From: Prevotella sp. ne3005
Lineage (GTDB): Bacteria > Bacteroidota > Bacteroidia > Bacteroidales > Bacteroidaceae
Length of the DNA stretch: 64,000 nt
Assembly: GCF_900110085.1 (NCBI RefSeq)
Contig: NZ_FOCK01000002.1
Coordinates: forward strand, 372,001 to 436,000
Direction of reading: 5' to 3'
Position numbers and translations under genes: made by a program. Shown here piece after piece: positions 35,167-44,660 of the stretch; within the stretch, counting starts at the first letter, position 1, and every line of letters begins with the position of its first letter. The notes under the pieces are model-generated. The model was not told where the DNA came from. It was given only the letters and a program-made list of their open reading frames with translations, and did not search any database.

Positions 35167-35475
35167 CTATCGTTTCATATTCTTGATAGCCTCAACGCTG
35201 TCGCTCTTGAATCGGCGATAGACATTGATAATAATAGCGATAGCAACTGCACTTTCGGCAGCAGCAACGCCAATCACAAAGAGCGTCATAAACATACCCT
35301 CCATACCGTTGGGATAGAGCAGACGGTTGATAGCGGCAAAGTTGATGTCAACTGCATTGAGCACCAACTCAACAGAGATGAGCATGGCAATCAGGTTACG
35401 ACGGGTAACGAAGCCATAGACACCAATAAAGAACAACAGGGCACTAAGTGCGAAAAAACATTCAACGGGAATCAT
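35167..35475 (-). CDS. nuoK: NADH-quinone oxidoreductase subunit K
   Basis: Small membrane subunit of complex I, 102 residues with three helices. The conserved membrane Glu residues are visible in LIAMLISVELVLNAVDINF and FVIGVAAAESAVAIAIIIN. Its ATG overlaps the nuoJ stop by 4 bp. The family's length is about 100 residues, so it is complete. Confidence 0.96.
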   Translation of the reverse strand: MIPVECFFALSALLFFIGVYGFVTRRNLIAMLISVELVLNAVDINFAAINRLLYPNGMEGMFMTLFVIGVAAAESAVAIAIIINVYRRFKSDSVEAIKNMKR

Positions 35476-35987
35476 GCCTTATCCTCCTTTCTTGCTACTA
35501 CCAAGCCTCCGATGATACATGCCAGCAGGAATACTGAGATGAACTCGAAGGGTAATACATACTGATACTTCTCTGAACCAACCAGAGCCATACCGATTTC
35601 CTTCATCGGCACCTCTACGTTGGCAATCTCCTGAGTGATGAAACCCGTCTTGACCAGAATCAGACTCACGACCACCAATCCGGCAAAGGCTGCCAGACCG
35701 CCAGCAATCATCTTACTAGACTTGACTCGCTCCTCAAGCCCCTGAAGGGTGCGCTTGCTCACCAACTGGATGGCGAACACATAAATCATCGTAACGCCTC
35801 CAGCATATACTGAGATCTGAGCGGCGCCCAGGAAGGTGTAGTCGAGCAGGAAATAGATGCCTGCTACACCGAAGAGCACAAACAACATAAATGTTGCGGC
35901 TCGCATAATCTTCGTCGTGGTGACACACATCAGTGCTGAACCAATGATGAACACCGCGAGAATGATAAACATAATTGTATTGCCCAT
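35472..35987 (-). CDS. nuoJ: NADH-quinone oxidoreductase subunit J
   Basis: Membrane subunit of complex I, 171 residues with five helices, including the TM3 segment AAQISVYAGGVTMIYVFAIQLV that carries the flexible pi-bulge region in the family. It sits 6 bp after nuoI and overlaps nuoK. Confidence 0.94.
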   Translation of the reverse strand: MGNTIMFIILAVFIIGSALMCVTTTKIMRAATFMLFVLFGVAGIYFLLDYTFLGAAQISVYAGGVTMIYVFAIQLVSKRTLQGLEERVKSSKMIAGGLAAFAGLVVVSLILVKTGFITQEIANVEVPMKEIGMALVGSEKYQYVLPFEFISVFLLACIIGGLVVARKEDKA

Positions 35988-35993
35988 AACGCG

Positions 35994-36539
35994 TTACTTC
36001 GTTTTAGTGTTAAACTTACCGACCTCCCACGCTGCGCCTCCTTCAATCAAGTTAGGCAATGAACCGCCTTGGTAAACCTCCTGATTCAGATGGAGCACCA
36101 GCTTGCTGCGGTCGAACACAGCATTCTCGAAATCATTCGTAAACTCGATGGCGTCGAAGTTGCAGGCGTTCGTACAGAGCTGGCAGAACATGCAGTCACC
36201 CAGGTCGTACTGATAATCGTCGAGCACCTTCTTTTTCTTGCCCGTCTCAGGATCCTCTGCCATGTGGGCAGTAATCTTGATGGTTCCATTAGGACAAGCC
36301 TTCTCGCACAATGTACAAGCCGTACACTTGTAGCTGCCATCCTCATTACGCTTGAAGGTCAAGCGACCACGGTGACGCTTTGCTACATGGAGTGTGGTCT
36401 TGCGGTTCTCGGGGTACTGCTCTGTTGACTTGTTGGTGAAGAAGTCCTTGAAGTATTCCTTCCAGGTGGTCTTCATACCTGTAGCCAAAGTCTTCAGGCC
36501 ATGCCCGATTTCTCCGAAATATGTTTTATTATCTTCCAT
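35994..36539 (-). CDS. nuoI: NADH-quinone oxidoreductase subunit I
   Basis: Peripheral-arm subunit with two 4Fe-4S clusters (N6a/N6b) that pass electrons towards NuoB. The 181-residue protein has both Cys motifs: CTACTLCEKACPNGTI near residue 75 and CMFCQLCTNACNFDAIEF near 120. It starts 9 bp after nuoH. In the absence of NuoEFG these clusters may be the electron entry point. Confidence 0.96.
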   Translation of the reverse strand: MEDNKTYFGEIGHGLKTLATGMKTTWKEYFKDFFTNKSTEQYPENRKTTLHVAKRHRGRLTFKRNEDGSYKCTACTLCEKACPNGTIKITAHMAEDPETGKKKKVLDDYQYDLGDCMFCQLCTNACNFDAIEFTNDFENAVFDRSKLVLHLNQEVYQGGSLPNLIEGGAAWEVGKFNTKTK

Positions 36540-36548
36540 TGCTATACC

Positions 36549-37637
36549 TTATTTAATATATAGGCCCAGGGCCACAACAACAGTCATAATCACCAGGTTG
36601 ACTAGCGCCAGTGGCATCAAGTACTTCCACTCCAGCTTCAGGATCTGGTCGATACGCAGACGGGGGAATGTCCACTTAATCCACATTAGGATCCAAACCA
36701 GGAAGAAGGCCTTACCCATGAACCAGAAGATGCCGGGGATGTAGTTCATCACCTCGTCGAAAGCATCGATACCGATGTTCACAGGTGCCCAACCACCGAG
36801 GAACACCGTAGCGGCGATACCTGCGATGATAAAGAGGTTCAGGAACTCTGCGAGGTAGAAGAAGCCGAAGCCCATACCAGAATACTCGGTATGATGACCA
36901 GCGGTCAACTCACTCTCAGCCTCAGCCATATCGAACGGGCCACGGTTAGCCTCAGCATTACCAGCGATGAGGAATACGAAGAAGGCGATAATGGCGGGGA
37001 TATGACCCTGGAAGATGAGCCACTTCCAAGGACCCGTCTGTGCCTCAACGATACCACTCATCTGCATAGTACCTGTCAGGATCACAGCAGTGATCAGACA
37101 GAGGCAGAGCGACATCTCGTAAGAAATCATCTGCACAGCACCACGCATGGCAGAAACCACAGAGTACTTGTTGTTAGAACCCCAACCTGCGAGGAAGATA
37201 CCTACCACACCGATAGAAGAAACGGCAGTGAGCAGGAACACACCTACGTTGAAGTCGAGCACCGTAGCACCATTGTTCCAAGGCAGGAACGAGAAAGCAC
37301 CCACGGAGCCGATAATCACCAGGAGCGGAGCCACGAGATAGAGCAGCTTGTCAGCACGGTCTACGATGAAGATCTCCTTGATGAGCATCTTCAGCACATC
37401 GGCAAACACCTGCAGAAGGCCCCAGTAACCTACTCGCATCGGGCCTAGACGGCACTGGAAGTAGGCACAAACTTTACGCTCCATAAATATCAGTACAATC
37501 GCAATCAGCGCATATCCTACGAGGATAGCCGTGCCAACCAAGATGCACTCAATCAATATTGCCAACCAGTCAGGACACCCGATGGTGAGTCTGAGGAGTT
37601 GGTCGAACCATTGTGTTACTATAGAAAAATCGAACAT
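36549..37637 (-). CDS. nuoH: NADH-quinone oxidoreductase subunit H
   Basis: Membrane subunit forming the quinone-binding site with NuoB and NuoD; 362 residues, eight or nine helices. Family motifs: ERKVCAYFQCRLGPMRVGYWGLLQ split around residue 50, FLIAGNAEANRGPFDMAEAESELTAGHHTEYSGM near 225, and the terminal basic RLRIDQILKLEWKYLMP. The ATG at 37637 follows the nuoCD stop by 4 bp; a TTG further up overlaps nuoCD and is rejected. Confidence 0.95.
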   Translation of the reverse strand: MFDFSIVTQWFDQLLRLTIGCPDWLAILIECILVGTAILVGYALIAIVLIFMERKVCAYFQCRLGPMRVGYWGLLQVFADVLKMLIKEIFIVDRADKLLYLVAPLLVIIGSVGAFSFLPWNNGATVLDFNVGVFLLTAVSSIGVVGIFLAGWGSNNKYSVVSAMRGAVQMISYEMSLCLCLITAVILTGTMQMSGIVEAQTGPWKWLIFQGHIPAIIAFFVFLIAGNAEANRGPFDMAEAESELTAGHHTEYSGMGFGFFYLAEFLNLFIIAGIAATVFLGGWAPVNIGIDAFDEVMNYIPGIFWFMGKAFFLVWILMWIKWTFPRLRIDQILKLEWKYLMPLALVNLVIMTVVVALGLYIK

Positions 37638-37641
37638 AATC

Positions 37642-39255
37642 TTATCTGTCAATATCAGGAATAACTACATCAATAGCGGCACACGTTGCAATCAGGTCGG
37701 CAATCTTCTGACCACGAAGCATCGGATCGAAGGCACCTACCAATGAGAGACCCATCGGACGCATCTTCATGCGGTACGGGCTCTTGTCACCACGAGAGTC
37801 GAGATAAACACCAAACTCACCAGCCACACCCTCAACAGAGTAGTACCACTGTCCCTCGGGGCACTTGATGATAGGCTTCTGCTTCACATAGAAGTCGCCC
37901 TCGGGGATGTTGTCGATCAACTGCTCGATGATGTTCAGGCTCTGGTACATCTCGTTGATATGAACGAGATAGCGGTCCATAGAGTCGCAACCATTGAGTG
38001 TGCACTGCTCCCACTCTACCTTGTCGTACATATCGTACGGGTGGTTCTTACGAACGTCGTTCTTCCAACCAGAAGCACGGCCAGCAGGACCAGTCACTGC
38101 ATAGTTGATACAATCTTCAAGACTCATCGGACCACAGTTCTCAAGACGGTTGTGGGTGATGATATTGTCGCCGAAGATATCCATATACTCCTGAATCGTA
38201 GGACGCAGGTACTTCACCAGATCCTTACAGTTCTTCACGAAGTTAGGATCAATATCATCCTGCAGACCTCCGATACGGTAGTAGTTCTGAATCAGACGAC
38301 CACCAGTAGTCTCCTCCATACAGTTCAGCACGTGCTCACGATCACGCATACCATAAAGCATACCTGTCAGAGCACCCAGGTCCTGAGCCACACAAGAGGT
38401 GTACAGCAGATGAGAGTCCAGACGCTGAAGCTCATCCATGATGGTACGGATGTACTTGATACGGTCGGTCAGTTCTACCTCAAGCGCCTCCTCAATAACA
38501 CCAACAAGCGCATGGCGATGTTGCATAGCACCCAAATAGTTCAGACGATCAGTCAGAGCGAGTGTCTGGGGATAGGTCATGCTTTCCCACATCTTCTCAA
38601 TGGCACGGTGGATATAGCCAAGGTGCGGATAGATGCGCTTCACGGTCTCACCATTCAGCACGGTCTGAAGACGGAGCACACCATGAGTAGCTGGGTGCTG
38701 AGGACCGATGTTGATCACATAGTCGTCAGCGCTGAAAAGTTTATTCTGTTTGCTCTGCAGAACACCATCCTTGTCGAGATAAAACTCCAGACCATAGTCG
38801 GGTTCTACATCGTCTTCAAGCGTGTATTTGTCGTTGAATTCCCAATCCTTACGGAAGGGGTAGCCCTTAAAGTCGTTACGCAGGAAGAGGCGGCGCATAT
38901 CAGGATGACCCAGGAACACGATGCCATAGAAGTCATACACCTCGCGCTCCAGCAGATCGGCTACACGCCAGATTTTTGAGACTGTAGGCAGATAGGCAAG
39001 CATCTGACCGTCCATCTCACCAGTACCATTAGATGACATACCGTCGCCACAAACCTGAGTCTTGGCAATCATCTTGACAGAGCAACGCTCATGGGTATTG
39101 GTATTCTCGAGGATATAGATACAGCCGAGACCCTCTTCCTTTCCAAAGTCCTCGCCTACGATGGTGACAAGATAGTCAAAGCCCTTCTTGTCCTTCAAGT
39201 TTTGCATCTCCTGTGCAAACTTGTCAAAATCGAATGATAAGAACTCTAACTTCAT
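37642..39255 (-). CDS. nuoCD: NADH-quinone oxidoreductase fused subunit C/D
   Basis: A 537-residue fusion. The N-terminal part (to about 150) is NuoC (30-kDa subunit: ERCSVKMIAKT, LEREVYDFYGIVFLGHPDMRRLF). The rest is NuoD (49-kDa subunit: INIGPQHPATHGVLRL, HLGYIHRAIEKM, GPAGRASGWKNDVRK). It forms the quinone site with NuoB and NuoH. C/D fusion is common in Bacteroidetes and Enterobacteria. Its ATG overlaps the nuoB stop by 4 bp. Confidence 0.96.
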   Translation of the reverse strand: MKLEFLSFDFDKFAQEMQNLKDKKGFDYLVTIVGEDFGKEEGLGCIYILENTNTHERCSVKMIAKTQVCGDGMSSNGTGEMDGQMLAYLPTVSKIWRVADLLEREVYDFYGIVFLGHPDMRRLFLRNDFKGYPFRKDWEFNDKYTLEDDVEPDYGLEFYLDKDGVLQSKQNKLFSADDYVINIGPQHPATHGVLRLQTVLNGETVKRIYPHLGYIHRAIEKMWESMTYPQTLALTDRLNYLGAMQHRHALVGVIEEALEVELTDRIKYIRTIMDELQRLDSHLLYTSCVAQDLGALTGMLYGMRDREHVLNCMEETTGGRLIQNYYRIGGLQDDIDPNFVKNCKDLVKYLRPTIQEYMDIFGDNIITHNRLENCGPMSLEDCINYAVTGPAGRASGWKNDVRKNHPYDMYDKVEWEQCTLNGCDSMDRYLVHINEMYQSLNIIEQLIDNIPEGDFYVKQKPIIKCPEGQWYYSVEGVAGEFGVYLDSRGDKSPYRMKMRPMGLSLVGAFDPMLRGQKIADLIATCAAIDVVIPDIDR

Positions 39256-39965
39256 GCCTTGCCCTCCTCTTTCTTCAATTCTTCTACAAACTCCTGGGGA
39301 ACATTCGTCACCACGATAGGCTCACGACGATGATCGTTGTGCTTTGAGCGGAAGGTCAGCTCCTCATTAGATACGCCAAGCTCACGCTCCTCTGCAGTCT
39401 GCTTGTGGTTGGCACCACCGAAGAACTTCTCGATCTTCACCTTACGCTGCAACTGCATCATGCCATACATGATAGCCTCCGGACGTGGGGGGCAACCAGG
39501 AATAAACACATCTACGGGCACAATCTCTTCGATACCCTTCACTACATGATAGCTCGATTTAAACGGACCACCGCTGATGGCGCAGCCACCTACGGCAATC
39601 ACATACTTCGGCTCGGCCATCTCGTCGTAAAGACGCTTCAGGGCTGGTGCCATCTTATGGGTGATGGTACCTGCACACATGATCAGGTCGGCCTGACGAG
39701 GAGAGTTACGCGTTACCTCGAAACCGAAACGGGCAAAGTCGTAACGGGCACAACCACATGCCATGAATTCGATACCACAGCATGAGGTGGCAAAGGTCAA
39801 TGACCAGAGAGAGTTGCTTCGACCCCAGTTAATCAATTGGTCAAGCGTGCCCGTAATCACATTGACGCCACCCTCATGGAGCTCGTCAATAATTTTCTCC
39901 AACGAGGCATTATCTTTCCATTCCTCGTAGGGAATACTCTTGATGTGAGGCTTTCTTACTTCCAT
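39252..39965 (-). CDS. nuoB: NADH-quinone oxidoreductase subunit B
   Basis: Holds cluster N2, the last iron-sulfur cluster before quinone. 237 residues with ligands in ATSCCGIEFMACGCARYDF, MCAGTITHKMAP and PGCPPRPEAIMYGM. A C-terminal tail of about 55 charged residues (KIEKFFGGANHKQTAEERE onward) is longer than in E. coli. I chose ATG 39965 (MEVRKPHIKS). The frame stays open to 40076 inside nuoA, but that part is a shadow. It overlaps the nuoA 3' end by 10 bp. Confidence 0.95.
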   Translation of the reverse strand: MEVRKPHIKSIPYEEWKDNASLEKIIDELHEGGVNVITGTLDQLINWGRSNSLWSLTFATSCCGIEFMACGCARYDFARFGFEVTRNSPRQADLIMCAGTITHKMAPALKRLYDEMAEPKYVIAVGGCAISGGPFKSSYHVVKGIEEIVPVDVFIPGCPPRPEAIMYGMMQLQRKVKIEKFFGGANHKQTAEERELGVSNEELTFRSKHNDHRREPIVVTNVPQEFVEELKKEEGKA

Positions 39966-40306
39966 TCCAAGTCTCCTTTCCGCCAAGCATACGCCAAGCC
40001 TAAAACCAGAACTACCAAGAAGAAACCGATGCTCAGCAGAGCCATCGCACCGAACTCCTTCACTACTACTGCCCATGGATACAGAAACACCGTTTCCACA
40101 TCAAACATGAGGAACAAGATGGCGAAGAGGTAGAATCCCACGGAAATGGGCAGCCACGAGCTGCCTCGCGTGGGGATACCACTCTCATACGGCTCACCCT
40201 TCACCTTCGCATAGGACCTCGGTCCTATCAACTTAGCTACGACGTAAGCCGCCACCACCAATGTCAAAGCCGTCAACAAGACGGTAATTAACAAAGTAAA
40301 GTTCAT
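39956..40306 (-). CDS. nuoA: NADH-quinone oxidoreductase subunit A
   Basis: Small membrane subunit of complex I, 116 residues with three helices: LLITVLLTALTLVVAAYVVA, the conserved FYLFAILFLMFDVETVFLYPWA in the middle, and LLSIGFFLVVLVLGLAYAW. The loop motif YESGIPTRGSS is the family's conserved Cys-loop region but has Ser in place of the usual Cys. It is the first gene of the operon, about 85 bp downstream of the promoter. Confidence 0.95.
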   Translation of the reverse strand: MNFTLLITVLLTALTLVVAAYVVAKLIGPRSYAKVKGEPYESGIPTRGSSWLPISVGFYLFAILFLMFDVETVFLYPWAVVVKEFGAMALLSIGFFLVVLVLGLAYAWRKGDLEWK

Positions 40307-40391
40307 AAAATAATTATAATGTTATAACAATATTGTTCTCGCTCTTAAGCAGTTAGGGCAAAAAGAAAGTACCTTCACGGCTATTCAGCTG

Positions 40392-40421
40392 CAAAGGTAC
40401 TAAAAATATTTGTAAATACAA
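40392..40421 (-). promoter_or_regulatory. nuo operon promoter
   Basis: Minus strand: TTG (40419-40421), 19-bp spacer, TACCTTTG (40392-40399), giving a 5' leader of about 80 nt before nuoA. It is the only clear promoter upstream of the ten-gene operon. Confidence 0.78.
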
Positions 40422-40463
40422 CGAATAATTATAAAAAAATCGTTAATTCCCTATTTCTTCATA

Positions 40464-41981
40464 TCAGTCGTCGATAATTTCCGTGATAGGTTCTCCAACA
40501 CATGCATTGGGTTGCTGAATATGCAACTTCTGGCAAACGGTGGGAGCAATGTCGGTAATATGCACTTCACGACTCGTTGCACCATGCTCCACTTTCCAGC
40601 CATAGAACAATAGGGGTATATGTGCATCATAGGGGTTCCACTCGCCGTGGGTCGTTCCTACAGGCGACGAATATTTGCCGAATCCATACCAGCCAGGTTC
40701 GAGCATGAAGATGATATCACCAGAACGGTCGTGGTGATAGCCTTTTAGGGCACGCTCTTTCAGAAACTCAGGCACAGGAGCCGTAGCAGCTTTCTTGAAG
40801 TCGAAAGCAAACGACACATGAGGCAGTTTCTGTATTTCCTCCACGATAGCATCGCGGATTGCCTGTTCGTCGAGACCCTGCTCGCGGATAGCTTCCTTGT
40901 CGAGAACAACACGATAGTCCAGACAGTCCTTGATGATATTTTTCGTCAAGCCAAACTTCTCTGTCAGTTGCTTGGCAGCCTCTTTCACATATACCCCATC
41001 CCATTTCCATGCACCTCCATTGAGCTTATGATCCTCCATGAACTGGAAATTATGGGCACCACCATGATCAGCAGTAAGGAACACTAGATAGTTGCCTTCT
41101 CCCACCTGTTCATCGAAGGCCTTCAACAGTCTGGCTATGTCCTTGTCAAGTTCCAGATAAGCCTCGTCAGTATGTTGACCCCGGGTGGCCCACTCATGTC
41201 CGATAATATCGGTCTGTGAGAAGCTAATACAAAGCATATCCGTTTCCTTGCCCTTACCCAACTGCTCACCCTTGAGGGCACTGATAGACATATCGGCAAT
41301 AAGATGACCGCAAAGGGGATATAGTCCCACGTCCTTGCCCACCTTCTGCAATTCTTTGTTTTTCTTCATCTGGGCATTAAAGTCTTTTGCCCACTGTGGC
41401 AGTTCCTGCATGTACCAGGTGCTGGTAATGAACTGACGGTTGTCGGTGTCAATCCAATAGGCGGCATTGGCACTGCGGCCTGCCGGCAAGGCAGAGGCGC
41501 GGTCCTTATAACTTACGCCGATCACCTTCGACTGGAAATCGGTATGCAACCTCAGTTGGTCGCCGATAGTCGAGGCCAACAGGTTGACTGGTGAAGACTT
41601 ACCCTTTTTCTCATTGTTTGTGCCTACAGGCATCACGTTGGGATCCTCACAACTCGAGCGTTTAACACCATTGATATAGAAAGTGTTACCACAAATGCCA
41701 TGGAAAGCCGGCGTACTACCTGTGTAGATAGAGGTGTGACCGATAGCGGTGATCGTTGGCAGGTAGTTGATCAGACAGTTGTTACAGCTATAGCCTTTGT
41801 TAATCAGACGCTTGAATCCGTCATCCTGAAACTGGTCGTAATACCTGCCGAGATAGTCCCAGCGCATCTGATCGACCACGATTCCCACTACGAGCTTCGG
41901 ACGTTCGTTAAACCTCGTCTGCGCCTGCAGCTGAGCCGCCCAGCACATTGTCATAGTTAATAAAAGCAGCAGTTTCTTCAT
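40464..41981 (-). CDS. PafA-like alkaline phosphatase
   Basis: A 505-residue periplasmic phosphomonoesterase. A signal peptide (MKKLLLLLTMTMCWAAQLQAQ) leads into the alkaline-phosphatase fold: VVGIVVDQMRWDYLGRY (first metal Asp), LPTITAIGHTSIYTGSTPA with the probable nucleophile Thr78, SFSQTDIIGHEWA, LTADHGGAHN and THGEWNPYDAHIPLL near the end. The Thr nucleophile and the lack of a Ser place it with the PafA group. It overlaps the epimerase stop by 4 bp, so it is the last gene of the mannan operon. Its role there is not obvious; it may release phosphate from sugar phosphates. Confidence 0.9.
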   Translation of the reverse strand: MKKLLLLLTMTMCWAAQLQAQTRFNERPKLVVGIVVDQMRWDYLGRYYDQFQDDGFKRLINKGYSCNNCLINYLPTITAIGHTSIYTGSTPAFHGICGNTFYINGVKRSSCEDPNVMPVGTNNEKKGKSSPVNLLASTIGDQLRLHTDFQSKVIGVSYKDRASALPAGRSANAAYWIDTDNRQFITSTWYMQELPQWAKDFNAQMKKNKELQKVGKDVGLYPLCGHLIADMSISALKGEQLGKGKETDMLCISFSQTDIIGHEWATRGQHTDEAYLELDKDIARLLKAFDEQVGEGNYLVFLTADHGGAHNFQFMEDHKLNGGAWKWDGVYVKEAAKQLTEKFGLTKNIIKDCLDYRVVLDKEAIREQGLDEQAIRDAIVEEIQKLPHVSFAFDFKKAATAPVPEFLKERALKGYHHDRSGDIIFMLEPGWYGFGKYSSPVGTTHGEWNPYDAHIPLLFYGWKVEHGATSREVHITDIAPTVCQKLHIQQPNACVGEPITEIIDD

Positions 41982-43258
41982 ATCTCTTTTGTTCTTTCAA
42001 TGATTTCCAAACACATACGGCTGTTATGATAGGGACACTTCCAAAAACCAGCCTTATCATCCGTGGTGTTGAGCGACCCGTCAGGATGCCGACTCCAGAA
42101 CCACTCACCATTTTCCCAGTCTACAAGTTGTGTCTTGATGTACGTCCAACAATGCACAGCTTTCTCCAGTGCGTCCTCATCACCAAAATACTGATAGATG
42201 TTATACCACCCTACCACGTTCTCAGCCTGTACCCACCAGTGAAGGTCATCGTCAACGTGACCAGTATCAAGGTTCGCCTCATGTATCATCGACCCGTCAG
42301 AGCGCAACCCCTTTTCGGAGGCTTTGGCCACCTCACGGACTACCTGTTCCACCTTCTTGAGCACTTTCTGATCACCCAGCACCAAGGCTGCCTCATGCAT
42401 CAGCCACGAACATTCAATATCGTGCCCATAACTCTCAAGATGGCCAGCACCTCGCGTCCAGTCCATCTCGAAGAACAGATCCAAATGGTGGGTCTCCGGG
42501 TTCAGAATCTTATCTGTAAAAATATCTATCAGATTACGTAATGCCCCCTCTACCCTCGCCAGGGTCTCTACTGGAACAGTGACACCTATGGGCAGGACGG
42601 AGCCGAGGACTGGCACATAGTTACATGATTCTGCAGCCTGCATCTCTTTCAGGCACCGATACAGGTTGGTATAGGGTTCAATGATGTGCAGATGGGTATT
42701 CTGCGATTTGGGATAGTTGGCATCGAAGTCCGACAGCCGCATATCAGCCATCTCCCCCCACTCTCTTGTACAAGCCTCTATATAACCGTTATACTGGGTA
42801 TCAAACGAATGTTCCTCCACACACTCAAATAGTTCGATAGCATAGTCGAGCGCCTCACGGTCACCTGTTGCACGAGCGTATTCCGATAGTCCGTAGATAG
42901 CAAATCCAATGGCATAGAACTGTTTCTTGGTATCCAGCGGATTTCCTTGATAGTCCACGCTCCAGTAAACGCCCCCATACTCTTTGTCGACAAAATGTTC
43001 TATCAGATAGTCTTTGGCTCGTGTGGCAGCCTCAAGGTATTCCTCCTTCTGGAGCACACGATATGCCGCAGAGAACGACCATAAGATACGGGCATTAAGT
43101 ATTGCCCCTTTCTCAGCCTCACGATGAAGCACGCCCTGTCCGTCGATACGACCATAAAAACCTCCGTTCTCATGATCCTGCATTTTGTCAAGCCAGAAAC
43201 GCAGGATGTTACTTTCCAGCACATCCAGCATCTCTTGTTTCATTGTTTTGATATCCAT
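41978..43258 (-). CDS. AGE-family epimerase, cellobiose/mannobiose 2-epimerase type
   Basis: A 426-residue cytoplasmic enzyme with the (alpha/alpha)6-barrel of the AGE family. Residues typical of cellobiose 2-epimerases are present: NGGFYGRIDGQG near residue 33, NTHLHIIEPYTNLYR near 190, ESYGHDIECSWLMHEAA near 270, DDDLHWWVQAENVVG near 325, EWFWSRHPDGS near 380. These enzymes convert the reducing-end sugar of beta-1,4 disaccharides, for example mannobiose to mannosylglucose. Its position 8 bp after a GPH symporter and downstream of a mannanase points to mannobiose as the substrate. Confidence 0.9.
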   Translation of the reverse strand: MDIKTMKQEMLDVLESNILRFWLDKMQDHENGGFYGRIDGQGVLHREAEKGAILNARILWSFSAAYRVLQKEEYLEAATRAKDYLIEHFVDKEYGGVYWSVDYQGNPLDTKKQFYAIGFAIYGLSEYARATGDREALDYAIELFECVEEHSFDTQYNGYIEACTREWGEMADMRLSDFDANYPKSQNTHLHIIEPYTNLYRCLKEMQAAESCNYVPVLGSVLPIGVTVPVETLARVEGALRNLIDIFTDKILNPETHHLDLFFEMDWTRGAGHLESYGHDIECSWLMHEAALVLGDQKVLKKVEQVVREVAKASEKGLRSDGSMIHEANLDTGHVDDDLHWWVQAENVVGWYNIYQYFGDEDALEKAVHCWTYIKTQLVDWENGEWFWSRHPDGSLNTTDDKAGFWKCPYHNSRMCLEIIERTKEI

Positions 43259-43265
43259 AATCTTT

Positions 43266-44660
43266 TTATTCTATATCACGATACTTTCTCAATTCATCAT
43301 TGATGGCATGTACACGCTTCGTTGTCAGCGGATAGAACCATACCACGATGATTGCGAAGGCTGCCACGGCAGCGGGAATAAAGCTCATCAACCAACGGAG
43401 CACCATCAGGGCACTCTCAGGCTGAGTGGCTCCTGCAGCCAGCGCCGCTGCATCTGTCTCATAACCAAAGCCCGACAGCAACCACAACACAGCTGCACCA
43501 CCAATAGCACCACCAAATTTCTGAGCCATAGAGGCCGATGAGAAAATCAGGCCCGTAGAGGCTGTGTGATACTTCAACTCGGCATAGTCACTCACGTCGG
43601 CATACATACTCCAGATTAATGGTGACATAATACCAGTAAAGATAGAGATTACTACCTGCAAGATGAGCATCACCCAGAAGCCGTCAGGGGTACAAGGTAC
43701 GAAGAAGAAGGCCACACTGAATACCACGAGGGCAGCGTTCACCAGGATAAAGGTCGACTTCTTACCGAGCTTATTGGCGATGGGAACACAAAGAGCCACA
43801 CCAGCCATGTTCGACACCTCACCGATACCCAGGAACAGACCTGAGTAGAAGAGGAACATGATACCAAAGAACGATAGGCTGACATCCGGACCGATAATAT
43901 CGAGGAAGAAGTAGGCTACCGTAGCACCACGCACCGTATTGAAAAGGTTCGAGCAAAGGGCAGCACCAATGAGCAGCCACCAAGGTTTGTTTGACAGTAA
44001 TGACTTGAAGTCACTACCCACACTCACATTCGATGTTGTCTTCAGATGTTCCTTTGTCAGCAGGAAGCAAAGAATAAACATCACAAAACAAGCCGAGGCG
44101 ATGCATACCATACCCCAGAACCAACCGTCGGGGGACTTATAGCCACCAAACATGTTTGTCAGCGGTTCCCAAAGGAACAGGGCAATGAACGAACCACCAT
44201 AGGCGAAAAACATACGGAACGAAGAGAAAACCGTCTTCTCGTTTGTATCATCTGTCATTACACCCAACATGGCGCCGTAAGGCACATTGATACCTGTGTA
44301 GACGGTCATCATCATGATATAGGTAACATATGCCCAACAAAGCTTGGCACCATAGTTCCAGTCAGGAGTGGTAAACAGTAGGATACCACAGATAGAGAAC
44401 AGCGGTGCTATCCACAAGAGATAAGGACGATACTTACCCCACTTAGTGTTCGTTCGGTCGGCGATGATGCCCATCATCGGGTCTGAAACAGCATCCCAGA
44501 TACGAGTCACAAGAACCAGCACACCCGCATCGATGAGCGATAGGCCGAAAATGTTTGAATAAAAGATAGGAAGATAGTAAGAGAACACCTTCCAGAACGT
44601 CGACGATGACATATCACCGAAGCCGTAACCGATTTTCTCGATTAATTTAGTCTTTGCCAT
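43266..44660 (-). CDS. GPH-family sugar:cation symporter
   Basis: A 464-residue inner-membrane transporter of the glycoside-pentoside-hexuronide:cation symporter family, about 12 helices. Signatures: EKIGYGFGDMSSSTFWKVF at the N-terminus, RIWDAVSDPMMGIIADRTNTKWGKYRPYLL near residue 52 and YADVSDYAELKYHTASTGLIFS near 360. It probably imports mannobiose or other manno-oligosaccharides made by the upstream mannanase. Its ATG lies 19 bp before the mannanase stop in another frame, so translation is probably coupled. Confidence 0.92.
   Translation of the reverse strand: MAKTKLIEKIGYGFGDMSSSTFWKVFSYYLPIFYSNIFGLSLIDAGVLVLVTRIWDAVSDPMMGIIADRTNTKWGKYRPYLLWIAPLFSICGILLFTTPDWNYGAKLCWAYVTYIMMMTVYTGINVPYGAMLGVMTDDTNEKTVFSSFRMFFAYGGSFIALFLWEPLTNMFGGYKSPDGWFWGMVCIASACFVMFILCFLLTKEHLKTTSNVSVGSDFKSLLSNKPWWLLIGAALCSNLFNTVRGATVAYFFLDIIGPDVSLSFFGIMFLFYSGLFLGIGEVSNMAGVALCVPIANKLGKKSTFILVNAALVVFSVAFFFVPCTPDGFWVMLILQVVISIFTGIMSPLIWSMYADVSDYAELKYHTASTGLIFSSASMAQKFGGAIGGAAVLWLLSGFGYETDAAALAAGATQPESALMVLRWLMSFIPAAVAAFAIIVVWFYPLTTKRVHAINDELRKYRDIE

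Noticed and set aside
37960..38979. 339-codon plus-strand open frame opposite nuoCD
   Set aside because: nuoCD is certain on the minus strand; the plus product is a Thr/His/Ile-rich shadow.
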